A stretch of DNA of 64,000 bases from a bacterium (GTDB lineage: Bacteria > Electryoneota > RPQS01 > DYHQ01), in contig JAUXGA010000005.1 of assembly GCA_030622545.1 (NCBI GenBank), positions 99,474 through 163,473 on the forward strand. The letters run 5' to 3'. Positions 46,687 through 55,874 of this stretch are shown piece by piece (position 1 is the stretch's first letter; each line of letters opens with the position of its first letter). The notes beneath the pieces were generated by a model. The model did no database searches and was not told the DNA's origin. It was given only the letters and a program-made list of their open reading frames with translations. A program made the position numbers and the translations under genes.

Positions 46687-47073
46687 CTACATTAATTGGT
46701 CAATCGTTGTTTCTTTCAGCAATTTCAAAGCCTGTTCTCCGATGGGCGCCCAGCGGTCATGCAGCTTGCAAGATTTGTCGCATTCATGAAGGCCGAGAAA
46801 GCACGTATTGAAATCGCTGGAATCCATAAAAAGAGAAGCGACGTCGATGAAGTGAATATCTTTGGCATCTTTCGCCAGAAAAAAACCTCCGCCTGTTCCG
46901 CGAATAGAACGAAGCAGTCCGGCATGTACCAGACGGTTCACGATTTTGGAAAGATAGTTTTGCGGTATCTTCATTTCTGTCGCAATCGTTCGAGCCAGTA
47001 CGGGGGAGCTGTCTTCATGAGCCGCAATATATCCCATCGCTCGCATGGCGTAGGCCGCTGTTTGAGACAGCAT
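46687..47073 (-). CDS. Rrf2-family transcriptional regulator
   Basis: 128 residues: winged HTH with ATEMKIPQNYLSKIVNRLVHAGLL and the RGTGGGFFLAKD wing loop of Rrf2 proteins. Three cysteines (CFLGLHECDKSC, about residues 90-101) match the iron-sulfur ligands of IscR/NsrR-type members, so it is probably a redox or nitric-oxide responsive switch. AAGGAGA precedes ATG 47073. The perfect palindrome in its promoter suggests autoregulation. Confidence 0.92.
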   Translation of the reverse strand: MLSQTAAYAMRAMGYIAAHEDSSPVLARTIATEMKIPQNYLSKIVNRLVHAGLLRSIRGTGGGFFLAKDAKDIHFIDVASLFMDSSDFNTCFLGLHECDKSCKLHDRWAPIGEQALKLLKETTIDQLM

Positions 47074-47098
47074 GGTTTAGTCTCCTTGAGTTATCGTT

Positions 47099-47127
47099 AA
47101 AATAATACTTTCTCATGAGAAAGTCAA
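47099..47127 (-). promoter_or_regulatory. promoter of the Rrf2-cupin operon
   Basis: On the minus strand: TTGACT (47127-47122), 17 bp, TATTTT (47104-47099). Confidence 0.8.
47107..47124. promoter_or_regulatory. 18-bp perfect palindrome, probable Rrf2 operator
   Basis: ACTTTCTCATGAGAAAGT is its own reverse complement and spans the spacer and half of the -35 box of the Rrf2 promoter. Position and symmetry fit a repressor dimer site. Confidence 0.75.
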
Positions 47128-47182
47128 GAATAAAAAACAAGCATCGTAATCATTTATTTTTATTTGCCTTAGAGTAGTATTC

Positions 47183-47287
47183 GGTAGTGCCGCACGGCAG
47201 TGCGCTTTAAAGGTATTCCGACTGGGTTACGCGCGACAAGTTCATCGGTTGGCATACAGGAATCTGCGCTGAACCCGGCTCAGCGGG
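47183..47287. repeat. cassette-bounding repeat, copy 5 (with left extension)
   Basis: Left arm GGTAGTGCCGCACGG (47183-47197) as in copy 4, core 47215-47287 from ATTCCGACTGGG to CCCGGCTCAGCGG. It lies between the Rrf2 promoter and the 3' end of the TIR gene. Confidence 0.83.
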
Positions 47288-47321
47288 GATTGTTCCGGGC
47301 GGGTGACATACCAATAGTGTC

Positions 47322-50120
47322 TCACTTACCCGCTTCCGTAAGCAGCCGCTCCGCTTCTTCATACGCCGGTTTGTAATAATGCTCCGGCCAATCACATTCA
47401 GCACGCTCTTTGGCGATTTCGGCGTGCTTCTTTGCGTTATCACGGTCACCATCATCCAAAGCAAGCTGCGCCAGGAAATTGTGAATGTCGGCCTGCTTCA
47501 GACGATATTCGCAGCGGTCAGCGATGGACAGAGCTTCTTCAGCATGTCCTTTTGCTTCTTTCTCATTTCCCTTAAGCCGATGCCACCTCGCCCACGCGAG
47601 TAAAATATCCGGTTCATGATCAACCACATTGATTCGTCGGCAGCGCGTGAGGGCTTCGGTCAGGTGATCTTCAGCTTCTTCAAGCAATTTTACCTTCTGT
47701 TTCGGTTTTTCAGAAGCCAGAGCCGTTTTAGACCAACCCAATAGCCATTCACATCGAACTCTGTCTCTCTCAACAGGATAATCTTCTTGTGCGTCCTTTT
47801 CCCAGAACCTCAATGTTTGGTAAGTGGCTCCCAGCGCAGCTTCGGTCTCTCCGATCAGCAGGGCACGCAGGGTGCGGTAGGACCATACGATGCCTTCGGA
47901 TTGAGTATATCTAAGTTTGCCGAAGGACTTCAGAGCGATTTCCAATTCTTCTTTAGACTCGCTAAAATCGCCTTCATAGGCCAGCAGTCGACCCAGTTCT
48001 TGGTGGCCCACGGCTTCGCCGAATTCATTCGGAATATCAACAAATAGTTCGATGCTGCGTCGCAGGTTGTGTTCCGCTACCTTAAGTTCGCCCAGTGCCA
48101 TTTGAGCCATATAGGCAAGGTTCGCCAGACCGATGGCGACGTTGTTGTTGGCTTTTAATTTCTCAGCGAGCCCGACGGCTTGCTTGAAAGTCTGCGCAGC
48201 ATTCCGGGGCTCGCCGGAAAGGCCGTAGGAATTGCCCAATGCGGCCAACGTCCAGGCCTGAGCACTTTCTTCTTTCAGTCGGGGCAGGTGATCCTCGCCA
48301 TCGGGGAAGAGCGCACGCATGAGTTCGATGAAAATCTGGTACGCGCCAAATTGGAAATAGAGGGGATTCATAAGCCGGTCGCGGAATAAATCACACGCCT
48401 CATCATACAATCCGGCGCGGACGGTGTGGTGGTAGAGTTCGATTGTCGGTGTCAGGTCTTCTATTTTCGTTACCTTATCCGGTGGTCGAATTGCCTGATA
48501 GTATTCCATAAGCCTACGATGGATTGTTTCCTTTTCTTGAAGTCTTATATAGGAATAACGACGGACGAGAGGATGAAAATCGTATTTATCTAAGGAGGGG
48601 TGGCGAAGAAGTCCGTGGCGAACAAGCTCACTCAAATCCTTCCCTAGAGTTTCAAGTTCCAAGCCTGCAATGTCTTCGGCGAGTAGGTGAATCACATCCC
48701 TCGGAATTGCACCACGCATAGCCGCCATTCGGCTTAGAAGTTCTTGGCGATGCGGAGCCCTGCGATTATAAGCACGCTCCATTATGTGATAATGACGTGC
48801 TTTCACTTTCTCCGTTTCATCATGCCTTACGGCTCCTTTGATATCTCCTTCCAGTTCAAAATCGTTGCGCAAGTCGGCGACGAGCATACTAAGGCTGAGT
48901 GGATGAAATTCATATTGTTCAGACACCGATTCCAATTCGGCTCGATTGCCCCGAATGCCAAGAGCTCGCAAAAAAGCGACTGCATTTTCTCTACCAAGTC
49001 CAGTAAGTTTAACTTCTCTAACTCCCGAAAGATTCTCAAGGTCACGTGGATAGAGACGGCTCGTCAATAATATCCTTGAGCAAGATTGCGATGCCATCTC
49101 CTGCAAGAAACGTCGCGTTGCCGGGTCTACAAAGTCTCTTGCTTCAGGTTCAAGTTCTTCAGGTTCCCGTTCTTCTCTCATTTCGGCATCCATACGTTCA
49201 TATTCCCGTAGCAACCGTTCAGCACCATCCCAAATAAACAAGAAATTGTTTTGCTTGAGCAGCGGAAGTAGGTCCTCCTGCATTTTACCGTAATTAGTTG
49301 TAGGTCCAGATGGACTTTCTTTAATATAGTCTTCCGCTGTTTTAGCACCATTTGAGCAATATGAAATTGCCTTCCCAAGAAAGTCTCTAAAGTTGCCGCC
49401 GCCTTCATAGAAGCTGTACCAGAGAATACCTTCTGGCCGTTTTTCTTTTGGTACACCCAATAGAGGCAGTATCTCCGGTGGATCTTCTGGTAGTCCCGGA
49501 ACCTGATGCTCTGCTAAATCCTTACATGTCCAAACGCAAGCCACTGAGCTCTTACCCATACCACCGATAGCGACATAAGCCAGAACTGGTTGAGTATCCT
49601 TCGCTATCCATTCTGTCAACATCTTGCGCTCATCAATCCGACCCGTAAAATTCTCTTGCAGCGGAAAGGGATGAACGAAGTAAGGTTCCCGAGAGGATTC
49701 TATTTTCACTGGTGATGAAATACCGAATGACCTAAGAATTTTCTGAAATTCGTTTAGCCAATTCTCTTTTTTCGTGAAGTTTGCATATGTGAAGATAGCT
49801 ATTCTTTTTGGAGGTTCGCATTCCTCCAACTTAATTGGTAAGATTCTATTTTTCAAGCCAATTGGATCCTCTGTTTGGACAAGTATCTGTTCAAAATTCG
49901 TCCATTCACTGTTGATCCAATTTTTTGTCAATACAAAAATGACCTTTTCGCTTTGTTCCACAGCGCGTTCCATATTTATCAAACTGGGAACACCTACTTC
50001 GAAATCGCGTGAATCAATACATGCTCTGATTCCCGCAGATTCAAGACGTGGAAGAAGCCAATCACAAACCCATTCAGAGTCCTTGTGACTATAGCTGATG
50101 AAAACGTCGTATTTGTTCAT
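47322..50120 (-). CDS. TIR / NB-ARC-type ATPase / TPR protein (bacterial NLR-like)
   Basis: 932 residues; start ATG 50120 follows GGGGAG, not the longer frame. Residues 1-135 are a TIR domain (YDVFISYSHKDSEW; helix C with WTNFE, Glu77 a candidate NADase residue). Residues about 155-480 are a STAND ATPase: GRIDERKML, Walker A GGMGKSS (186-192), Walker B FLFIWDGAE, sensor RILLTSR, and HPLSL in place of GLPL. The C-terminal half is helical TPR-like repeats (about 620-930, e.g. ALGNSYGLSGEPRNAAQTFKQAV). In known systems such proteins sense a phage molecule through the repeats, oligomerise, and the TIR domain depletes NAD+. That role here is inferred. It stands alone. Confidence 0.88.
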   Translation of the reverse strand: MNKYDVFISYSHKDSEWVCDWLLPRLESAGIRACIDSRDFEVGVPSLINMERAVEQSEKVIFVLTKNWINSEWTNFEQILVQTEDPIGLKNRILPIKLEECEPPKRIAIFTYANFTKKENWLNEFQKILRSFGISSPVKIESSREPYFVHPFPLQENFTGRIDERKMLTEWIAKDTQPVLAYVAIGGMGKSSVACVWTCKDLAEHQVPGLPEDPPEILPLLGVPKEKRPEGILWYSFYEGGGNFRDFLGKAISYCSNGAKTAEDYIKESPSGPTTNYGKMQEDLLPLLKQNNFLFIWDGAERLLREYERMDAEMREEREPEELEPEARDFVDPATRRFLQEMASQSCSRILLTSRLYPRDLENLSGVREVKLTGLGRENAVAFLRALGIRGNRAELESVSEQYEFHPLSLSMLVADLRNDFELEGDIKGAVRHDETEKVKARHYHIMERAYNRRAPHRQELLSRMAAMRGAIPRDVIHLLAEDIAGLELETLGKDLSELVRHGLLRHPSLDKYDFHPLVRRYSYIRLQEKETIHRRLMEYYQAIRPPDKVTKIEDLTPTIELYHHTVRAGLYDEACDLFRDRLMNPLYFQFGAYQIFIELMRALFPDGEDHLPRLKEESAQAWTLAALGNSYGLSGEPRNAAQTFKQAVGLAEKLKANNNVAIGLANLAYMAQMALGELKVAEHNLRRSIELFVDIPNEFGEAVGHQELGRLLAYEGDFSESKEELEIALKSFGKLRYTQSEGIVWSYRTLRALLIGETEAALGATYQTLRFWEKDAQEDYPVERDRVRCEWLLGWSKTALASEKPKQKVKLLEEAEDHLTEALTRCRRINVVDHEPDILLAWARWHRLKGNEKEAKGHAEEALSIADRCEYRLKQADIHNFLAQLALDDGDRDNAKKHAEIAKERAECDWPEHYYKPAYEEAERLLTEAGK

Positions 50121-50193
50121 AATTCTCCCCAAGAATTTCTTCGCAGAAGCGTCATTGAACGTATTTTTCAAACATTCTTCGCCGTTATGAAAT

Positions 50194-50236
50194 AAGATAT
50201 AGAATTCTGAGATGAATATCAAGGAGGATAATCCTC
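50194..50236 (-). promoter_or_regulatory. promoter of the TIR-NLR gene with adjoining palindrome
   Basis: On the minus strand: TTGATA (50222-50217), 17 bp, TATCTT (50199-50194). One base upstream of the -35 box is the perfect palindrome GAGGAT-A-ATCCTC (50224-50236), a possible regulator site. Confidence 0.6.
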
Positions 50237-50323
50237 GTGAAGGTGCACGTTCCTGTTGCATTTTATAGCAATAAGCCGTAAGTTTTCAGGCAGGTAAAAT
50301 CCTTCGCAAATCTTGGGTCGATT

Positions 50324-51793
50324 ATGAATACACCGGTTTTGGGACTTGTCGTTTATCTGATTCTGGTTCTAAGTGTGGGGGTTTATACGTGGAGACTGAA
50401 CCGCACGAAGGAAGATTTTATTATCGGCGGCCGGCGGCTCGGAGCGTGGGTCATCGCTTTGTCCGAGCGAACAGCGGCGGAATCGTCCTGGCTGTTGTTG
50501 GGGCTTTCCGGCGCGGTTTTCTGGCTCGGTAAGGGGGAACTCTGGACGGTATTCGGCTGCGTCGTGGGAGCGATTTTTTCATGGCAGGTGATTGCTCGAA
50601 AGCTGCGCATCAAGAGCGAGGAATACGGCGCGATTACGTTGCCGGAGTATTTTTATAAGCGAGCTGGCGCGCATGGAAATATCGTGCGCGTCATCAGCAT
50701 GTTGATTATCGTTTTCTTCTTTTCCTTTTATGTCGGCGCGCAGTTCATCGGAGCGGGGAAAGTGCTCAATGTCACCTTTGGTTTTCCTCACTTTTGGGGC
50801 ATGTTAGTCGGCGCAGTCGTGATTATCGTTTATACCATGATGGGAGGTTTCTTTGCGATTTGTTTGACGGATGTGGTACAGGCGATTTTGATGATACTGA
50901 CGCTTGTGTTGCTGCCGATTCTTGGATTGATTTTAATTTCAAATCACGGGATAGATATTTCCGCCGCGCTAACGGCGACGCGAAATACGGCGAGCTGGTT
51001 CGATGCCCGGCATGGCTGGCAGGCGGCGGCTTTAGCGATTGGAGGATTGTCATGGGGACTCGGCTACATGGGGCAGCCGCATCTGATTACGAAATTCATG
51101 GCCATCAACAAACCCGAAGAAATCGGGCAGGGCAAAATCGTCGCGATTGTCTGGACGATTTTGGCTTATAGCGGAGCAGTGCTTATCGGCATCGTCGGCA
51201 TCACCATCGTGCAGAATCATCTGATTCCGGATTCATCTCTTCTGGACGCCGCAGGACAAATTGATAAAGAGCGAATCCTGCCGGTATTGACGAATTTTCT
51301 TTTTCCAGCATGGTTTGCAGGGATTCTGATTTCCGGCGCGGTGGCGGCGATGATGTCCACGGCTGACAGCCAGCTTTTAGTCGCCACATCCACCGTCGTC
51401 GAAGATTTTTATTCACGCGCACTCGGTAAGAAACTCAGTCCGAGCAAAATGGTGCTGTTCAGCCGAATCATCACGGTTCTGGTTGGAGTCTTCGGATTCG
51501 TTCTGGCGTTGACAACGAAGGATTTAATTTACAAAATGGTCTCATACGCATGGTCGGGATTAGGCTCATCGTTCGGTCCGGCGATGTTGCTGTCGCTACA
51601 CTGGAAACGAACCAACGCTACAGGCATCATTGCGGGGATGTTGACCGGTTCGCTGACGACGATTATCTGGACTGAAATCCCTGCGCTGAACGCGATGCTG
51701 TCGGTGCGCGCCGTTTCCTTCGGGCTGGCTTTCGCAGCGGTTATCTTGGGAAGTTTGCTGAGCAAGAATACGTCTCTTGAAAGAGTCGGGTAG
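50324..51793 (+). CDS. sodium:solute symporter, SSS family
   Basis: 489 residues, about 13 membrane helices. The FIIGGRRLGAWVIALSERTAAESSWLLLGLSG opening and GLSWGLGYMGQPHLITKFMA are typical of the PutP-like branch. Proline or another amino acid is the likely substrate. It ends 11 bp before a small membrane protein and 400 bp before a C69 dipeptidase, which would suit uptake of dipeptide breakdown products. The ribosome binding site is weak. Confidence 0.92.
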   Translation: MNTPVLGLVVYLILVLSVGVYTWRLNRTKEDFIIGGRRLGAWVIALSERTAAESSWLLLGLSGAVFWLGKGELWTVFGCVVGAIFSWQVIARKLRIKSEEYGAITLPEYFYKRAGAHGNIVRVISMLIIVFFFSFYVGAQFIGAGKVLNVTFGFPHFWGMLVGAVVIIVYTMMGGFFAICLTDVVQAILMILTLVLLPILGLILISNHGIDISAALTATRNTASWFDARHGWQAAALAIGGLSWGLGYMGQPHLITKFMAINKPEEIGQGKIVAIVWTILAYSGAVLIGIVGITIVQNHLIPDSSLLDAAGQIDKERILPVLTNFLFPAWFAGILISGAVAAMMSTADSQLLVATSTVVEDFYSRALGKKLSPSKMVLFSRIITVLVGVFGFVLALTTKDLIYKMVSYAWSGLGSSFGPAMLLSLHWKRTNATGIIAGMLTGSLTTIIWTEIPALNAMLSVRAVSFGLAFAAVILGSLLSKNTSLERVG

Positions 51794-51804
51794 AAAGGAC
51801 AATC

Positions 51805-52191
51805 ATGACAGACGTTAGCTCTCGTGACAAGCGAGGAAGGAATTGGCTGCGCTTTGCGGCGCGAGTTTTGATATTGTGTTGGGTTGGATTCTGGGGTTAC
51901 TTTCTTGTGGCCACCTTGCTTAGTGAGCCATTCCAAGCAACTGCTTTCGTTCCGATAGCGATTTACCTGCTGTTCTTCGTCGTACCGGTTTTTATCGCGT
52001 GGCGCTCAGAGAGAATTGGCGGAGTCCTGTTTCTCCTGATAGGACATGCTGTTTTCGTAGTTTATCCTTTAGTGATGAGTGTTCCTCTTATTACAGTCTT
52101 TATTATCTACTTAACGATGGCTTTCCCACCTTTGATAGCCGGTTTGCTGTTCTTCATTTATTGGCGTAAATCAATCAAGAAGCGGGCATAA
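51805..52191 (+). CDS. small membrane protein, hypothetical
   Basis: 128 residues, about four membrane helices, basic N-terminus (SSRDKRGRNW) and basic C-terminus (YWRKSIKKRA). The AAAGGAC upstream and tight spacing (11 bp before, 1 bp after) place it inside the symporter-dipeptidase operon. No family recognised. Confidence 0.75.
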   Translation: MTDVSSRDKRGRNWLRFAARVLILCWVGFWGYFLVATLLSEPFQATAFVPIAIYLLFFVVPVFIAWRSERIGGVLFLLIGHAVFVVYPLVMSVPLITVFIIYLTMAFPPLIAGLLFFIYWRKSIKKRA

Positions 52192-52192
52192 T

Positions 52193-53668
52193 ATGATGTC
52201 AAAGAAGAGTTTCCCAAAAACGTTATCAAGTGTTATCGCGCTTGTTTTCGTTGTATTGTTCGTGTCAGTGGCGGCGCAGGCTGAAGGTTGTTTCAGCATT
52301 GTCGTGGGTAAGGACGCGTCCGTCGATGGCTATGTTATCATGGCTCACAACGAGGATGACGGGCCGCCGCAGATTGTCCATCATCATAAAGTTCCCCGCA
52401 TGAAACATTCGCCGGGTGAAAAGGTGGAACTGTTGAATGGCGGCGAAGTAGCTCAGGTTGAGGAAACATGGGCGTATATCTGGTCGGAAATGCCGGGGAT
52501 GCTTTTTTCCGACAGCTACATCAACGAATGGGGCGTTTGTATTGCCTCCAATGCTTGCCCTTCGCGAGAAGATTATCCCGAATTCACCGACGGCGGCATC
52601 AGTTTGATGCTGCGGCGTCTGGTAGCTCAGCGCGCCAAGTCGGCACGGGAGGGAGTTCAATTAGCGGGCGACTTAGTGGAACGCTTCGGCTACGAATCAT
52701 CGGGACGGACTTATGTCATCAGCGACCCGGATGAAGGATGGCTTGTCTGCGTCGTCCACGGCAAGCATTGGCTTGCTCAGCGTGTTCCGGATGATGAAGT
52801 CGCGATAATCGCGAATACCTATACCGTACATGACGTCAATCTGAGTGACGAGAACTATTTTCTCGCGTCGGAAGGTCTCATCGACTATGCGGTTTTGAGG
52901 GGCTGGTATCATCCTGATGAGAAACAACCGTTTGATTTCGCAGCGGCGTTTGCTGCTCCTGAAGCCGTTTCAGATTCATCTAATTTCTGTCGGCAATGGA
53001 GCGGGTTGCACCATATCGCCGCGGATGCGGTTCCACTTGGCACGGAACTTCCGTTTTCGGTTATTCCCAAATATAAGTTGGATGTCGCTGCAGTCCAGAA
53101 GATTTTGAGGGATCATTATGAAGGAACGGCGCTTTATCGCGATTCGCAACAAACCGGTAGCCCGCATGAAACAAGTTTGAATACCATTTGCAATAACACG
53201 ACTCAGACCAGCTTTGTCGCGCAGCTTCGCAAAGATATGCCTCTGGATATTGGGATTGTCTATTGGGTATGTCTTTCGGCGCCCTGTGCGTCCTGCTATA
53301 TTCCTTTTCATTTTGGCATTTCGAATTTCCCAGCAGGATATGCAACAGATGGCACAGAACCTTCGGATGAATTGTATCAGAAGAGAGTTGAAGCGACCTT
53401 CCGGGTTGATACGTTTCAAGCTTTCTGGACATTTTCAAACTTCAACAACAAGGTGGAACCCGACTATAGCAATAAAATCGCTGCCGTAGAAGAAGAAGTG
53501 AAGCCGATTGAACAGAGAGCTCATACTTTTCAGCAGTTATTGGAACAAACGGTTCTTCAACTTTATTCTGTGGATAAAGCGGCTGCGTCGGAAATGCTGG
53601 AGAATTATTCCAATGGGCTTTACTTGTCCGCGATGGAAGCGATGGCGAGAATAATGGAGGAAAGGTGA
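52193..53668 (+). CDS. exported C69-family dipeptidase
   Basis: 491 residues. A signal peptide ends at AAQAEG, and the next residue is the cysteine of GCFSIVVGKDASVDG. In this N-terminal-nucleophile family the cysteine becomes the catalytic residue after processing. HNEDDG, the NEWGVCIASNAC segment and the YVISDPDEGWLVCVVHGKHW block are further family marks. It cleaves dipeptides in the periplasm. The signal peptide replaces the propeptide of cytoplasmic homologues. Operon with the symporter is likely. Confidence 0.9.
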   Translation: MMSKKSFPKTLSSVIALVFVVLFVSVAAQAEGCFSIVVGKDASVDGYVIMAHNEDDGPPQIVHHHKVPRMKHSPGEKVELLNGGEVAQVEETWAYIWSEMPGMLFSDSYINEWGVCIASNACPSREDYPEFTDGGISLMLRRLVAQRAKSAREGVQLAGDLVERFGYESSGRTYVISDPDEGWLVCVVHGKHWLAQRVPDDEVAIIANTYTVHDVNLSDENYFLASEGLIDYAVLRGWYHPDEKQPFDFAAAFAAPEAVSDSSNFCRQWSGLHHIAADAVPLGTELPFSVIPKYKLDVAAVQKILRDHYEGTALYRDSQQTGSPHETSLNTICNNTTQTSFVAQLRKDMPLDIGIVYWVCLSAPCASCYIPFHFGISNFPAGYATDGTEPSDELYQKRVEATFRVDTFQAFWTFSNFNNKVEPDYSNKIAAVEEEVKPIEQRAHTFQQLLEQTVLQLYSVDKAAASEMLENYSNGLYLSAMEAMARIMEER

Positions 53669-53715
53669 CGATTCCTAATCAGGCATCCGATGGAGAACAG
53701 ATCAACACACGCCGA

Positions 53716-53734
53716 GGCATGCGTCCCGCGTGCC
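53716..53734. repeat. 19-bp GC-rich hairpin, copy 2
   Basis: GGCATGCG (53716-53723) pairs with CGCGTGCC (53727-53734), flanked by CGCCGA and CGG. It matches the unit at 36431-36450 with exchanged bases that keep the pairing. Confidence 0.6.
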
Positions 53735-53790
53735 CGGCTTTAAATAAAAAGGGATGGATTCACAATAAAAATGTAGGAAGGAAATAAACT

Positions 53791-55383
53791 ATGGATACTC
53801 AACGCAATCTTGAACAGCACGGTCTGGTTAATTTAGGTCAGGTGTTCTGGAATCTGAGCACGGCGCATTTATACGAGGAAGTCGTGCGTCGGATGGAAGG
53901 GCACATCTCTCATCTGGGACCGCTCGTCGTTCGAACCGGTCATCACACGGGACGGTCACCCAACGACAAATTCATTGTCAGAGAACCGACCAGCGAGAAG
54001 GATATCTGGTGGGGACCGGTGAATCGCTCCTTGGAACCGGAGCAGTTCGATATGCTGTTTAATCATCTGCGCAGCTTTCTTCAAGGGCGCGACCTGTTCG
54101 TTCAGGATTGCTACGCCGGTGCCGATCCCAAATGGCGCTTACCGATTCGAGTCGTCACTCAGTACGCCTGGCACAACTTGTTTGCCCGCAATATGTTTCT
54201 TCGAATTCTCGACAAGAGGGAATTGGCGGCGCACAAACCGGAATTCACCATCATCGATGCTCCCATGTTCCACGCGATGCCCGATGTGGTCGGCACTCAT
54301 TCCGAAGCTTTCATTGTGGTGCATTTTGAACGACGGCTAATCCTGATTGGCGGCACCAGTTATGCCGGGGAGATCAAGAAATCGGTCTTTACGATTTTAA
54401 ACTGGATGCTTCCACGGCAAAAAGTCCTTCCGATGCATTGTTCAGCCAATGTCGGAACGAAAGGGGATACCGCAATCTTTTTTGGTCTTTCCGGCACCGG
54501 AAAAACCACTCTCTCCGCTGATCCCGAACGGCAGCTTATCGGCGATGATGAACACGGCTGGGGAGAAGATGGTGTATTCAATTTTGAAGGCGGATGTTAT
54601 GCGAAAGCAATCCGCCTGGACCCGGAAGCGGAACCCGAGATTTACGCTTGCACCCGGAGGTTCGGCACCATTCTGGAAAATGTGGCGGTCGATTATGAGA
54701 CACGACGCGTGGACCTCGACGATGACAGTCTTACCGAAAACACTCGCGCCGCTTACCCTATCACGCATATCGAAGATGCAATCGGTGATGGACGGGGTGG
54801 TCATCCCCAGAATATTATTATGCTCACAGCAGATGCATTCGGTGTACTGCCTCCCGTTGCCCGACTCACGCCTGAGCAAGCGATGTATCATTTTATTTCC
54901 GGATATACCGCGAAGATGGCGGGAACGGAAAAAGGACTTGGCGCCGAACCCAAAGCGGTCTTTTCCGCCTGTTTCGGCGCTCCATTCATGCCATTGCCGC
55001 CCACCGAGTACGCCGCGCTTTTAGGTGAGAAAATTCGCGGGCACGATGTCAAATGCTGGCTGATCAATACCGGCTGGACCGGCGGACCCTATGGTGTAGG
55101 CAAACGCATATCCATCGCTCATACGCGCGCAATCGTTAAGGCAACGCTGTCGGGAGAGTTGAATCGGGTTTCGACGGTTAAAGACGAGATTTTCGGATTG
55201 GAAACACCCGAACATTGTCCCGGAGTGCCTGATGCTGTCTTGCGCCCGGCGGAAACCTGGTCTGACAAGAAGGCCTTTGAAAAGCAGGCGCGCAAACTTG
55301 CGCAGGACTTCCATCAGAATTTTAAAGAGTACGCTGCCAATGCACCAAAGGGAGTTGCCGACGCAGGTCCAACTGCAGGTTAA
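53791..55383 (+). CDS. pckA: phosphoenolpyruvate carboxykinase (ATP)
   Basis: 530 residues, normal length. It shows RTGHHTGRSPNDKFIV (substrate-binding Arg), the LIGGTSYAGEIKKS signature, P-loop GLSGTGKTTLS, the metal-binding LIGDDEHGWGEDGVFNFEGG, and INTGWTGGPYGVGKRI. It converts oxaloacetate and ATP to PEP and CO2 in gluconeogenesis, or the reverse in some anaerobes. GAAGGAAA precedes the ATG. It has its own terminator and no operon partner. Confidence 0.97.
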   Translation: MDTQRNLEQHGLVNLGQVFWNLSTAHLYEEVVRRMEGHISHLGPLVVRTGHHTGRSPNDKFIVREPTSEKDIWWGPVNRSLEPEQFDMLFNHLRSFLQGRDLFVQDCYAGADPKWRLPIRVVTQYAWHNLFARNMFLRILDKRELAAHKPEFTIIDAPMFHAMPDVVGTHSEAFIVVHFERRLILIGGTSYAGEIKKSVFTILNWMLPRQKVLPMHCSANVGTKGDTAIFFGLSGTGKTTLSADPERQLIGDDEHGWGEDGVFNFEGGCYAKAIRLDPEAEPEIYACTRRFGTILENVAVDYETRRVDLDDDSLTENTRAAYPITHIEDAIGDGRGGHPQNIIMLTADAFGVLPPVARLTPEQAMYHFISGYTAKMAGTEKGLGAEPKAVFSACFGAPFMPLPPTEYAALLGEKIRGHDVKCWLINTGWTGGPYGVGKRISIAHTRAIVKATLSGELNRVSTVKDEIFGLETPEHCPGVPDAVLRPAETWSDKKAFEKQARKLAQDFHQNFKEYAANAPKGVADAGPTAG

Positions 55384-55475
55384 TCAGTAGTTATCATCAT
55401 TATAAACAGGCATTTGAAAGATGTGAAAAGAGATTGTGAAAAGTAGCCTGCCATCAGCGATGGTGAACTCTATGA

Positions 55476-55507
55476 CAAAAAAGCCTCGGATTTCGGGGCT
55501 TTTTTTG
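55476..55507 (+). terminator. intrinsic terminator of pckA
   Basis: AAAAAAGCC-TCG pairs with CGG-GGCTTTTTT around a short loop, at 55477-55506; works in either direction. Confidence 0.9.
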
Positions 55508-55874
55508 TAATTTGATGATTAACAATATGTTCTATTCAAGTGCCGGAAGGAGGCAGGATAAAAATGGAAGCGGTTTTCTGAATTGAGGATTTCTGGATAT
55601 TGAATAGACGAAAAGAGGTATTGGGTCTCTATAGTATATATATTTTATATAGTCCCGGCGAGGGATTTGCATATGATGTTGTGAATATTTGACTTAAAGA
55701 GATGATAAAAAAAATACGCCGTTTACAATTTTCCATTGAAGAGTTTGAGAAAAATTCGTATTTTAAAAGGTCTCTCGGCGTAAATATTGCGCTTGCTTGC
55801 CGTGTGGTTTAGAGAATGATTTTTGGTCCTATAGAAATTTTGTGATTCTAATGTTGGATTAGGAGGTTTATCAG
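55508..55874. other. 367-bp AT-rich intergenic region
   Basis: No gene. It contains an alternating TA tract (about 55634-55652) and several T-runs. It must carry the promoter of the C25 gene, but no -35/-10 pair is convincing. AGGAGG at 55860-55865 is that gene's ribosome site. Confidence 0.5.

Noticed and set aside
29394..47287. The five cassette-bounding repeats as integron attC sites
   Set aside because: Palindromic, of attC-like length and between gene modules, but GTT comes before AAC (the reverse of RYYYAAC...GTTRRRY), the flanking modules are far larger and in both orientations, and no integrase is present.
29394..47287. The repeats as a CRISPR array
   Set aside because: Copies are 3-7 kb apart with genes between them, not regularly spaced; no cas gene in the window.
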